Of a DNA stretch of 5,282 bases, positions 1 through 4,680 are shown one piece after another. The notes below the pieces were generated by a model. That model made no database searches. It was not told the origin of the DNA and worked only from the letters and a program-made list of their open reading frames with translations. Made by a program: the position numbers and the translations under genes. How positions within the stretch are numbered: the stretch's first letter is position 1; each line of letters begins with the position of its first letter. Origin of the DNA: Desulfobacteraceae bacterium (GTDB lineage: Bacteria > Desulfobacterota > Desulfobacteria > Desulfobacterales > UBA11574); contig PKTV01000021.1 of NCBI GenBank assembly GCA_002868985.1, positions 1 through 5,282 of the forward strand, given 5' to 3'.

Positions 1-2
1 AT

Positions 3-65
3 AAATTCCTACTACTATTTCTTGGCCTAATTGCCCTAAGTTTTATTGTGCTTGGTTGGAAATAA
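3..65 (+). CDS. Possible C-terminal end of a membrane protein (5' end outside window)
   Basis: Reading frame 3 is open from the left edge and encodes KFLLLFLGLIALSFIVLGWK, followed by TAA at 63-65. The segment is almost wholly hydrophobic, bracketed by Lys and Trp-Lys, and has the length of one transmembrane helix, as expected for the last helix of an inner-membrane protein. It converges on the minus-strand tRNA, and a hairpin lies 28 bp past the stop, which fits a gene end. Only 20 codons are visible, so the family cannot be named. A short open run in AT-rich DNA could also look like this by chance. A 10-bp direct repeat, GGTTGGAAAT (54-63 and 66-75), straddles the stop codon. Confidence 0.45.
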   Translation, partial: KFLLLFLGLIALSFIVLGWK

Positions 66-92
66 GGTTGGAAATTTAATTTAGATCCAAAG

Positions 93-115
93 AGGAAAGG
101 TAAAATCCCTTTCCT
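93..115. terminator. Hairpin between convergent transcripts, possible bidirectional terminator
   Basis: AGGAAAGG (93-100) and CCTTTCCT (108-115) form a perfect 8-bp stem with a 7-nt loop. On the plus strand it is followed by GATTTCCTTT; on the minus strand by CTTTGG. Neither is a clean U-tract, so termination may be weak. Its place between the plus-strand gene end at 65 and the 3' end of the minus-strand tRNA at 135 suits a shared terminator. Confidence 0.45.
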
Positions 116-134
116 GATTTCCTTTAATTATTGG

Positions 135-210
135 TGGTACGCCCGGCTGGGTTCGAACCAGCGGCTTTCAGCTCCGGAGGCTGACGCTCTATCCACTGAG
201 CTACGGGCGC
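135..210 (-). tRNA. tRNA-Arg, anticodon CCG
   Basis: The minus strand reads as a complete 76-nt cloverleaf. The acceptor arm is GCGCCCG with CGGGCGT (first pair G-U), then discriminator A and an encoded CCA. The D arm is GCTC/GAGC. The anticodon stem is TCAGC/GCTGA around the loop CTCCGGA, giving anticodon CCG, which reads the arginine codon CGG. The variable loop is AAGCC. The T arm is GCTGG/CCAGC with loop TTCGAAC. Every stem pairs well, so the gene looks functional. Because CCA is encoded, the cca product in this window is needed only for repair of this tRNA. It lies downstream of folC on the same strand but has a promoter-like sequence of its own. Confidence 0.97.
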
Positions 211-239
211 AAATTTTGCTGAGGCCTTAAATATACCGA

Positions 240-268
240 CAAATAGTCCATCGGTGACGGTATGTCAA
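240..268 (-). promoter_or_regulatory. Candidate sigma70-type promoter for tRNA-Arg
   Basis: On the minus strand a perfect -35 box TTGACA (263-268) is followed by a 17-bp spacer and a weaker -10 box TATTTG (240-245). Transcription would start near 233, leaving a leader of about 23 nt before the tRNA 5' end at 210. The -10 match is only 3 of 6. Transcription reading through from folC is the alternative. Confidence 0.45.
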
Positions 269-306
269 GCGTTGGGAGAGGATGATTTGCTTTTGTTGTA
301 CCACCA

Positions 307-1605
307 TTAATTTTTACGTAAAAGGTCAGCGCGTTTTTCAAACAATTCTTTGGCTTCGCCGACCACGTAAAGAGATCCTGCAATACAGATGACATCTTTT
401 GGTGAAGCGTTTTCAATGGCATATATGATGGCTTTGTCGACATCCGGAATGACATGAATGTCTGAAATCATCTTTTGGGCAATAGGGTAAAGTTTTTCCG
501 GTGCTAGAGCCCGATCTATTTTGGGGCGGGTTAATATGACTTTCCGGCAAAGGGGGAGAAGGTCTTTTAGTATGGCTTTATACGGCTTATCATCCAATAT
601 GCCGATGAGCAGCGTTATATTGCGATCAGAGAGATTCTCTGAAAGATATCTTGCCAGATGACGGGCGGCAATGAAATTGTGGGCACCGTCAAGCAATATC
701 AGAGGCGATGACGAGACCATTTCCAGCCTCCCCGGCCATCTGTTTTGTTCCAATCCATCCTTGATGTTTTTTAAGGTAAGATTGAGCTTTTTTTTGATTA
801 GCAGTTCACATGCGGCATGAACCAGTGCGTCATTGTTAATCTGATGTTTGCCGATTAATCCGGTTTGGATGTGTCGCCACACATGATCGATCCCAAAATA
901 ATTAAATGTTGTGTTTCTGTTACGACGAATTCGAAAAGCATCTTTAAAACGATAGAAAGGCGCTGACTGTGATTTGGCTATGGATGTTAACGCTGAAATG
1001 GCATTTTGTTGAGTGACGCCGGTGACAACAGGAGTTTCTTTCTTGATAATGCCTCCTTTTTCACGGGTGATCTCAGAGATGGTGTTGCCCAGATATAGTT
1101 TATGTTCAAGGGATATATTGGTGATGATGGACAGAGCGGGTGTTATAATGTTGGTTGCGTCGAGCCGTCCCCCCATGCCGGTTTCAATGACCGCCCATTC
1201 AACATTGTGTCGGCCGAATTCATAAAATGCCATTGCAGTTGTAAACTCAAAAAAAGTGGGTTCTCGAGAGCCGTGGTGTGCTCTTTTTACAGCCTTATAG
1301 GCGGCAACTACGTTTTCGTCAGAAACAGGGTGATTGTTTATACAAATTCTTTCATTGAATCTGACCAGATGAGGGGAGGTATAAAGACCGACCTTATATC
1401 CTGCTTTGTGAAGAATTGTGGACAGAGCGGAAGCGATGGATCCTTTTCCGTTGGTTCCGGCCACATGAATCGTGTTGAAATTATTCTGGGGATTTCCCAC
1501 GCCTTTGAGAATATTTCCTATGATGTCCAGGCCCAGAATAATGCCATATCTTCTAAGGCTGTATAGGTTTTTTAGGCAGCTGTTGTAAGACTCTTTTGTT
1601 GACAT
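307..1605 (-). CDS. folC: FolC, folylpolyglutamate synthase / dihydrofolate synthase
   Basis: This cytosolic enzyme adds glutamate to dihydropteroate and/or folates using ATP, the last steps that make and retain folate. The 432-residue protein has the Mur-ligase layout: the N-terminal GIILGL segment; ATP-binding loop GTNGKGS (50-56); TSPHLVRFNERI (76-87); ETGMGGRLDATN (141-152); NISLEH (163-168) followed by EKGGIIK (182-188), which holds the lysine that is carbamylated in this family; GKHQINND (252-259); RWPGRLE (289-295); and LDGAHN (305-310) at the start of the C-terminal domain. The length is normal and no key motif is missing. I chose the ATG at 1603-1605. An in-frame ATG at 1638 lies inside the rpsU terminator and would add 11 unfamily-like residues. 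No clear Shine-Dalgarno sequence precedes 1605. Bacterial FolC often has both activities; the sequence alone does not settle which apply. Confidence 0.95.
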   Translation of the reverse strand: MSTKESYNSCLKNLYSLRRYGIILGLDIIGNILKGVGNPQNNFNTIHVAGTNGKGSIASALSTILHKAGYKVGLYTSPHLVRFNERICINNHPVSDENVVAAYKAVKRAHHGSREPTFFEFTTAMAFYEFGRHNVEWAVIETGMGGRLDATNIITPALSIITNISLEHKLYLGNTISEITREKGGIIKKETPVVTGVTQQNAISALTSIAKSQSAPFYRFKDAFRIRRNRNTTFNYFGIDHVWRHIQTGLIGKHQINNDALVHAACELLIKKKLNLTLKNIKDGLEQNRWPGRLEMVSSSPLILLDGAHNFIAARHLARYLSENLSDRNITLLIGILDDKPYKAILKDLLPLCRKVILTRPKIDRALAPEKLYPIAQKMISDIHVIPDVDKAIIYAIENASPKDVICIAGSLYVVGEAKELFEKRADLLRKN

Positions 1606-1613
1606 TTTCACAG

Positions 1614-1653
1614 AAAAAACCCGACAAAATGAATACATTTGCCGGGTTTTAAA
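1614..1653 (-). terminator. Rho-independent terminator after rpsU, abutting folC start
   Basis: On the minus strand AAAACCCGGCAAATG (1636-1650) pairs with CATTTTGTCGGGTTTT (1616-1631), with one bulge and a G-U pair, around the loop TATT. A run of U residues ends at 1614. It starts about 25 nt after the rpsU stop. The folC ATG at 1605 follows the U-tract after only 8 nt, so folC lies on the read-through side. Confidence 0.85.
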
Positions 1654-1674
1654 ATCTTTTTTAAGGGTTTACCG

Positions 1675-1884
1675 TTATCTTCTTCGGTATCTATTTCTGG
1701 AAGCCGCTATTCTTTGTCTTCTCAAGGCTTCACGCTGTTTGCGACGTCGATATTCACTCGGCTTTTCATAGGCTTTTTTCATCTTTAATCGTTTAAAAAG
1801 GCCGTCATTCTGCACCTTTTTTTTCAGAATGCGCATTGCCTTTTCAAGGTCATTATCAAAAACCTTGACCTCAATATCCTTCAA
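1675..1884 (-). CDS. rpsU: 30S ribosomal protein S21
   Basis: S21 is a small basic protein of the 30S subunit that sits near the 3' end of 16S rRNA and helps translation initiation. The 69-residue product shows the family pattern: EVKVFDNDLEKAMRILKKKVQNDGLFKRLK (5-34), then a Lys/Arg-rich tail with YEKPSEYRRRKQREALRRQR. The length is typical. The start is TTG at 1882-1884, supported by a strong G-rich ribosome-binding site, AAGGGGGG (1893-1900), 8 nt upstream; this pairs with the anti-SD if one G-U wobble is allowed. The only nearby upstream ATG (1907-1909) is out of frame and runs into a stop after 12 codons, and the first in-frame internal ATG would remove conserved residues. The gene has its own promoter and terminator. 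Confidence 0.96.
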   Translation of the reverse strand: MKDIEVKVFDNDLEKAMRILKKKVQNDGLFKRLKMKKAYEKPSEYRRRKQREALRRQRIAASRNRYRRR

Positions 1885-1892
1885 ATTTTTCG

Positions 1893-1900
1893 CCCCCCTT
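1893..1900 (-). promoter_or_regulatory. Ribosome-binding site that decides the rpsU TTG start
   Basis: The minus strand reads AAGGGGGG, 8 nt before TTG at 1884. It can pair with the CCUCC core of 16S rRNA using one G-U wobble. No ATG in the rpsU frame is available at a suitable distance, so this site fixes initiation at TTG. Confidence 0.75.
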
Positions 1901-1961
1901 TTTTTCCATCAACAGTTCATTAAAATTTCCGATGGTTATTTTGATATTTGATAAATCTAGT

Positions 1962-1990
1962 TTAATATCTAAAAACAAATTTATTGGCAA
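1962..1990 (-). promoter_or_regulatory. Candidate sigma70-type promoter for rpsU
   Basis: On the minus strand TTGCCA (1985-1990, 5 of 6 to TTGACA) is followed by a 17-bp spacer and TATTAA (1962-1967, 4 of 6 to TATAAT). The start point would be near 1955, giving a leader of about 70 nt. The DNA upstream (1991-2085) is rich in A and T tracts, such as TTTTTTAAAAAA (2016-2027), and could act as an UP element or curved DNA. Confidence 0.55.
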
Positions 1991-2085
1991 GCAAAAATAT
2001 TTTATCATGCATCTTTTTTTTAAAAAAGTGCTCTTGGCAAAAGAAAACAGTATTTTTACTTGTGAGGATTACCTTATGGTAAGTT
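1991..2085. other. AT-rich upstream region of rpsU with small palindromes, no gene seen
   Basis: No coding frame is convincing here. The stretch holds the A/T palindrome TTTTTTAAAAAA (2016-2027), a small inverted repeat TTACC-TTAT-GGTAA (2069-2082) and AGTA/TACT (2050-2060). The motif TTGGCAA at 1984-1990, which contains the rpsU -35 box on the other strand, recurs at 2034-2040. These could be regulator sites or DNA-curvature elements; nothing identifies a specific regulator. Confidence 0.35.
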
Positions 2086-2128
2086 AAAAAAAATGTGTCC
2101 GTGCTAAAAATTAGCTCACGGACACATT
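2086..2128 (-). terminator. Rho-independent terminator, probably ending the adk transcript
   Basis: AATGTGTCCGTG (2092-2103) and CACGGACACATT (2117-2128) form a perfect 12-bp stem. It is extended by CTAA (2104-2107) with TTAG (2111-2114) past a 2-nt bulge, around an AAA loop. On the minus strand a run of about eight U residues (2093-2086) follows directly, a textbook terminator. No such tract follows on the plus strand. The only minus-strand gene upstream is adk, whose stop lies about 290 nt away, so the transcript would carry a long 3' untranslated region, unless a separate small RNA ends here. Confidence 0.85.
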
Positions 2129-2130
2129 AG

Positions 2131-2259
2131 GATACTTGCGTTCAATGGTCGTTCGTCTATTTTGTCCTGAAAAACCAGGTCCTTCCCCGCATGGCGGGAT
2201 CTTCGATGGGCCAAGTCAGAGTTTTTTGGCTCTGCCTGAAGAATCACAGCAAGAGTTTG
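2131..2259 (-). other. Non-coding stretch with clustered hairpins upstream of the terminator
   Basis: Read on the minus strand, this segment can form CAGAG/CTCTG (2217-2221 with 2230-2234), CCCGC/GCGGG with a 3-nt loop (2186-2198) and CCTG/CAGG (2166-2169 with 2176-2179). CTTGC/GCAAG (2249-2253 with 2135-2139) encloses all three. The stems are short and the closing helix is only 5 bp, so chance is possible. It may be the structured tail of the adk mRNA or a small RNA that uses the terminator at 2086-2128. I do not recognise it as a known RNA family. A 34-codon open frame on the same strand ends in TAA inside the terminator but has no start codon or ribosome-binding site. Confidence 0.3.
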
Positions 2260-2395
2260 AAGTGAACTAAAGTTTAAAGTGAGCTAAAGTTAAGGAATTC
2301 TGTCAATTTTATAAAAACATTGGAGCGAAGCGACACCATAACTTCCCCGATGAATTCGGGATAAATAGGCACTTTAGATCACTTTAGACACTTTT
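2260..2395. repeat. Intergenic inverted-repeat element built from AAGTGANCTAAAGT-like units
   Basis: Two direct copies of a 14-15 bp unit lie on the left: AAGTGAACTAAAGT (2260-2273) and AAAGTGAGCTAAAGT (2276-2290). Two overlapping copies lie inverted on the right; on the minus strand these are AAAGTGATCTAAAGTG (2370-2385) and AAAAGTGTCTAAAGTG (2380-2395). The arms flank a core of about 80 bp containing GAGCGAAGCGACACC and a small hairpin CCCGA-TGAAT-TCGGG (2346-2360). The whole can fold into a long imperfect hairpin just 20 nt beyond the adk stop. No transposase is present. The architecture resembles a short non-coding palindromic or MITE-like intergenic repeat; that reading is inference. Confidence 0.55.
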
Positions 2396-2414
2396 AACTT
2401 TTACATTTTTGCGG

Positions 2415-3089
2415 TTACAGCTTGGAGACAAGTTCATCAGTAACGTCCTTTACGCTGGGTTTACCGTCCAGGGTAATATATTTTATTGACCCTTGTTGGG
2501 CGGCGATGTCTTTGAAATAATAGGCTGACGCAAGGGTTCCATCCTCAGTATTATAGTAGATGGCGTGACGCTTGCTAATGGCCTCTTCATCTTGGTCATC
2601 ATCCCTGGTCTTTAAATCACCGCCACAAACACGACACTTATCTCCGTCGGGCTTGATAACGTCAATATAGATGTTGTTGGGATGGTTGTTGTCGTTTACA
2701 CAGAGCCGACGTCCCATGATCCTGTTTTTTGCAATTTCCTTATCCAGAAGTATTTCAACGACAATATCAAGCGACATATCGGCTGCTTTAAGTGCTTCAT
2801 CGAGTTTTATCGCCTGATTCTTATTCCTAGGGAATCCGTCAAGAAGCCATCCAACTTTACAATCATCCTGTTTCAGACGGTCGAGGATCATCGGAATCGT
2901 AATTTCATCCGGAACCAGATCGCCGCGATCGATATATTCCTTGGCTTTTGCACCCAATTCGGTCCCTTTACCGATGTTATCACGGAAAATCGCGCCGGAT
3001 TCAATGTGGGGTGTATTGTATTTATCTTTTAAAATCGCTCCCTGAGTTCCTTTACCACTGCCGTTCGGTCCAAAAAACAAAATGTTCAT
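2415..3089 (-). CDS. adk: Adenylate kinase with metal-binding lid
   Basis: This cytosolic enzyme interconverts ATP + AMP and 2 ADP and so balances adenylate pools. The 224-residue protein is full length. Visible elements are the P-loop GPNGSGKGTQ (7-16), AMP-binding SGAIFRD (31-37), DGFPRNKNQA (84-93) and GRRLC (126-130) opening a long lid. The lid carries C130-X5-H136-X15-C152-X2-C155, the 3Cys-1His metal site described for Desulfovibrio adenylate kinase, rather than the Cys4 zinc site of many Gram-positive enzymes. R162 (TRDDD) and R174 (SKRH) fit the nucleotide-binding arginines. The ATG at 3087-3089 has a strong AAAGGAGA site 8 nt upstream. The gene stands alone here, away from the secY ribosomal cluster where adk is often found, with its own promoter. 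Confidence 0.97.
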   Translation of the reverse strand: MNILFFGPNGSGKGTQGAILKDKYNTPHIESGAIFRDNIGKGTELGAKAKEYIDRGDLVPDEITIPMILDRLKQDDCKVGWLLDGFPRNKNQAIKLDEALKAADMSLDIVVEILLDKEIAKNRIMGRRLCVNDNNHPNNIYIDVIKPDGDKCRVCGGDLKTRDDDQDEEAISKRHAIYYNTEDGTLASAYYFKDIAAQQGSIKYITLDGKPSVKDVTDELVSKL

Positions 3090-3167
3090 GCTGCAGTTCT
3101 CCTTTCATAATAAGTTATAAGACCAATAATCTATACATGTTTCATCAATATCGTTATTCTCGGCTTT

Positions 3168-3194
3168 ACTATATAAATAGAGAAATATTGTCAA
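3168..3194 (-). promoter_or_regulatory. Sigma70-type promoter for adk
   Basis: On the minus strand a perfect -35 box TTGACA (3189-3194) is followed by TATAGT (3168-3173, 5 of 6 to consensus), with a slightly short 15-bp spacer. The start would be near 3161, giving a leader of about 72 nt. It lies in the cca-adk gap, 25 bp past the cca stop. I see no terminator between cca and this promoter, so read-through from cca may add to adk expression. Confidence 0.6.
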
Positions 3195-3219
3195 GGGTTG
3201 GTACATAAAATTTAGAGGT

Positions 3220-4599
3220 CTATCCTTCATTCCTAAGGACATCTCTTATCAGTTCGAGCGCCTCGGACCGATTTTTAATGGTCTTTGTTAATTTTGCGTC
3301 ATCCACGAGATCAAGAATTTTTTTAAATAAAGGTGAAGGCGTAAGTCCGAAAACATGAATTAGATCGCGTCCGGTTATCAATGGCGGTTCATCGTTTAAG
3401 GGTTGATAATTATAAAAATATTCGAAAATCATCTTTTTGAGAAAGGACTTAAAGGCTTTGTTTTTTTGAGTTATTTTATCTTGTTTTGCCTTTGTATCCG
3501 CGATGGCTGCCAGAAGTAGGGCAGGGGTATATTCGCCACATTTTTTATAAAATCGTGTGATACCCTTTTGGGTTAATGTTTTTTTTTCATAAGCTGTAAA
3601 AAGAGACAGCGGTTTCATGTGGTTTCGGATAATACCATCAATAAACTGCCTTTCATGATTAGAAAACCTGAGTCTTTGACTGATTTTTTGAGCCATATCG
3701 GCACTTTTTCGAGCATGACCATAAAAATGGCATTTACCGTTGCTGTCCAGAGTTTTCATCACGGGTTTTCCAATGTCGTGTAAAAGGATCGCACATTTAA
3801 TCAGCGCCGGTCTGTTTTTATCGATGTATTGATGGATTTTGGTAGAAGTATCAGGCAGAATTTTTCCCGGATCATTAAGTATGGTTTCAAGATGGTCGTA
3901 TGCTCGCATTGTATGTTCAAAACCATCAAAATGGTGATAATGGTTCTGAAAGCACCCCTTTAGGCGTTCGAGATCGGGGAAAATGGCGGTTAAAAGTCCG
4001 CTAATTGCCATTTGGGAAAGATAAAGATAAGATATTGATGTGCCGAGCATTGTGAAAAGTTCCACCCGAATTCGTTCACCTGGGATGTTTTTTAATAATT
4101 TTGTATTAGATTTTATTGCCTTTGCTGTTTTGGTTTCGATTTTGAAATTTAGGCAAGCGCCAATTCTGTAAGCCCGTATCAACCGAGCCGGATCTTTTTT
4201 GAAAATTTCCCTTGAAACCATCCGAACTTTTTTATTGGCAAGATCCTGAAGGCCGCCAAGACAGTCGATAATTTCTTCTGAATATAGGTCGTAAGCAATG
4301 GCGTTGATGGTAAAGTCCCTTTCATTGAGGTCGTCTTCTATGGAAGTGCCATTCAAAGAAGTGATGTCGAAGATCATGTCGCCCGATATCACCCTGATAA
4401 TCATTCGGCCGGGCTTCCCGAGCCTGACAAGATGACCGTCTGATTTGGCAATCAATTTTTTTGCATATTGTTCTGGATTTCCGGTGACAGCAATGTCATA
4501 GTCGGTGGGGATTCGACCGAGAAGCAGATCTCTGACTGAACCGCCAATAACGTAAGCACCTTTAAGTCGGGGTAAGATATTTTTATTGAATGGAATCAT
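3220..4599 (-). CDS. cca: Class II tRNA nucleotidyltransferase (CCA-adding type) with HD domain
   Basis: The family adds or repairs the 3' CCA of tRNA from CTP and ATP without a template. The 459-residue protein has the class II head: GGSVRDLLLGR (19-29), metal-binding DYD (33-35), NERDFTINAIAYD (92-104), GGLQDL (115-120), RAYRIGACLNFKIE (142-155) and the ERIRVEL motif (175-181). A C-terminal HD phosphohydrolase-like domain follows, with H228 (FEHT), H274-D275 (LLHDIGKP), H295 (YGHA) and H327. A separate A-adding or CC-adding enzyme or a poly(A) polymerase shares most of these motifs, and sequence alone does not exclude them. The ATG at 4599 gives a normal N-terminus; only a weak purine-rich run (AAGAAAAG) precedes it. 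The gene diverges from coaE and precedes adk by 130 bp. Confidence 0.9.
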   Translation of the reverse strand: MIPFNKNILPRLKGAYVIGGSVRDLLLGRIPTDYDIAVTGNPEQYAKKLIAKSDGHLVRLGKPGRMIIRVISGDMIFDITSLNGTSIEDDLNERDFTINAIAYDLYSEEIIDCLGGLQDLANKKVRMVSREIFKKDPARLIRAYRIGACLNFKIETKTAKAIKSNTKLLKNIPGERIRVELFTMLGTSISYLYLSQMAISGLLTAIFPDLERLKGCFQNHYHHFDGFEHTMRAYDHLETILNDPGKILPDTSTKIHQYIDKNRPALIKCAILLHDIGKPVMKTLDSNGKCHFYGHARKSADMAQKISQRLRFSNHERQFIDGIIRNHMKPLSLFTAYEKKTLTQKGITRFYKKCGEYTPALLLAAIADTKAKQDKITQKNKAFKSFLKKMIFEYFYNYQPLNDEPPLITGRDLIHVFGLTPSPLFKKILDLVDDAKLTKTIKNRSEALELIRDVLRNEG

Positions 4600-4618
4600 T
4601 TATTTTGCTTTTCTTTTC

Positions 4619-4646
4619 TTGTTTTTCTTTATCTCATGTTTATTAT
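4619..4646 (+). promoter_or_regulatory. Candidate promoter for coaE in the divergent region
   Basis: TTGTTT (4619-4624, 3 of 6 to TTGACA), a 16-bp spacer and TATTAT (4641-4646, 5 of 6 to TATAAT) would start transcription near 4653, about 28 nt before the coaE ATG. The region is AT-rich, so chance matches are easy. The oppositely directed cca promoter must lie in the same 81 bp; GATAAT on the minus strand (4643-4648) is a possible -10 box for it, but no good -35 box is visible. Confidence 0.35.
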
Positions 4647-4647
4647 C

Positions 4648-4660
4648 ACTAATTATTAGT
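4648..4660. promoter_or_regulatory. 13-bp perfect palindrome between divergent cca and coaE
   Basis: ACTAAT-T-ATTAGT is a perfect 6+1+6 inverted repeat at the centre of the divergent promoter region. It overlaps the expected coaE transcription start. It could be an operator for a dimeric regulator acting on both genes, but its AT-richness makes a chance palindrome possible. Confidence 0.3.
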
Positions 4661-4680
4661 TGTGTCTATCCGGATACATT

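Noticed and set aside
54..75. 10-bp direct repeat GGTTGGAAAT with a 2-bp gap
   Set aside because: Only two copies in low-complexity DNA at a gene end; it looks like a local duplication without evident function.
135..210. tRNA-Arg as an attachment site of an integrated element
   Set aside because: No integrase gene and no repeated tRNA 3' fragment appear in the window.
201..455. 84-codon minus-strand open frame overlapping folC's 3' end and reaching the tRNA
   Set aside because: It overlaps the well-supported folC in another frame and runs into the tRNA gene; the product has no recognisable features.
1013..1566. Plus-strand open frames antisense to folC
   Set aside because: They lie wholly opposite conserved folC motifs and resemble no family; these are shadow frames.
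1606..1638. Upstream ATG extension of folC (11 extra residues)
   Set aside because: The extension is encoded by the rpsU terminator stem and does not resemble FolC N-termini.
2109..2213. 34-codon minus-strand open frame (ending in RRTTIERKYPNVSVS) as a gene remnant
   Set aside because: It has no start codon, ribosome-binding site or recognised domain, and its stop falls inside the terminator; it may be a relic, but nothing supports coding.
2260..2395. CRISPR array
   Set aside because: The repeat units are short, occur in both orientations and overlap or lie 2 bp apart, with no regular unique spacers.
2682..3208. Two plus-strand open frames opposite adk and its promoter
   Set aside because: They are antisense to conserved Adk motifs, with no ribosome-binding site or plausible protein character.
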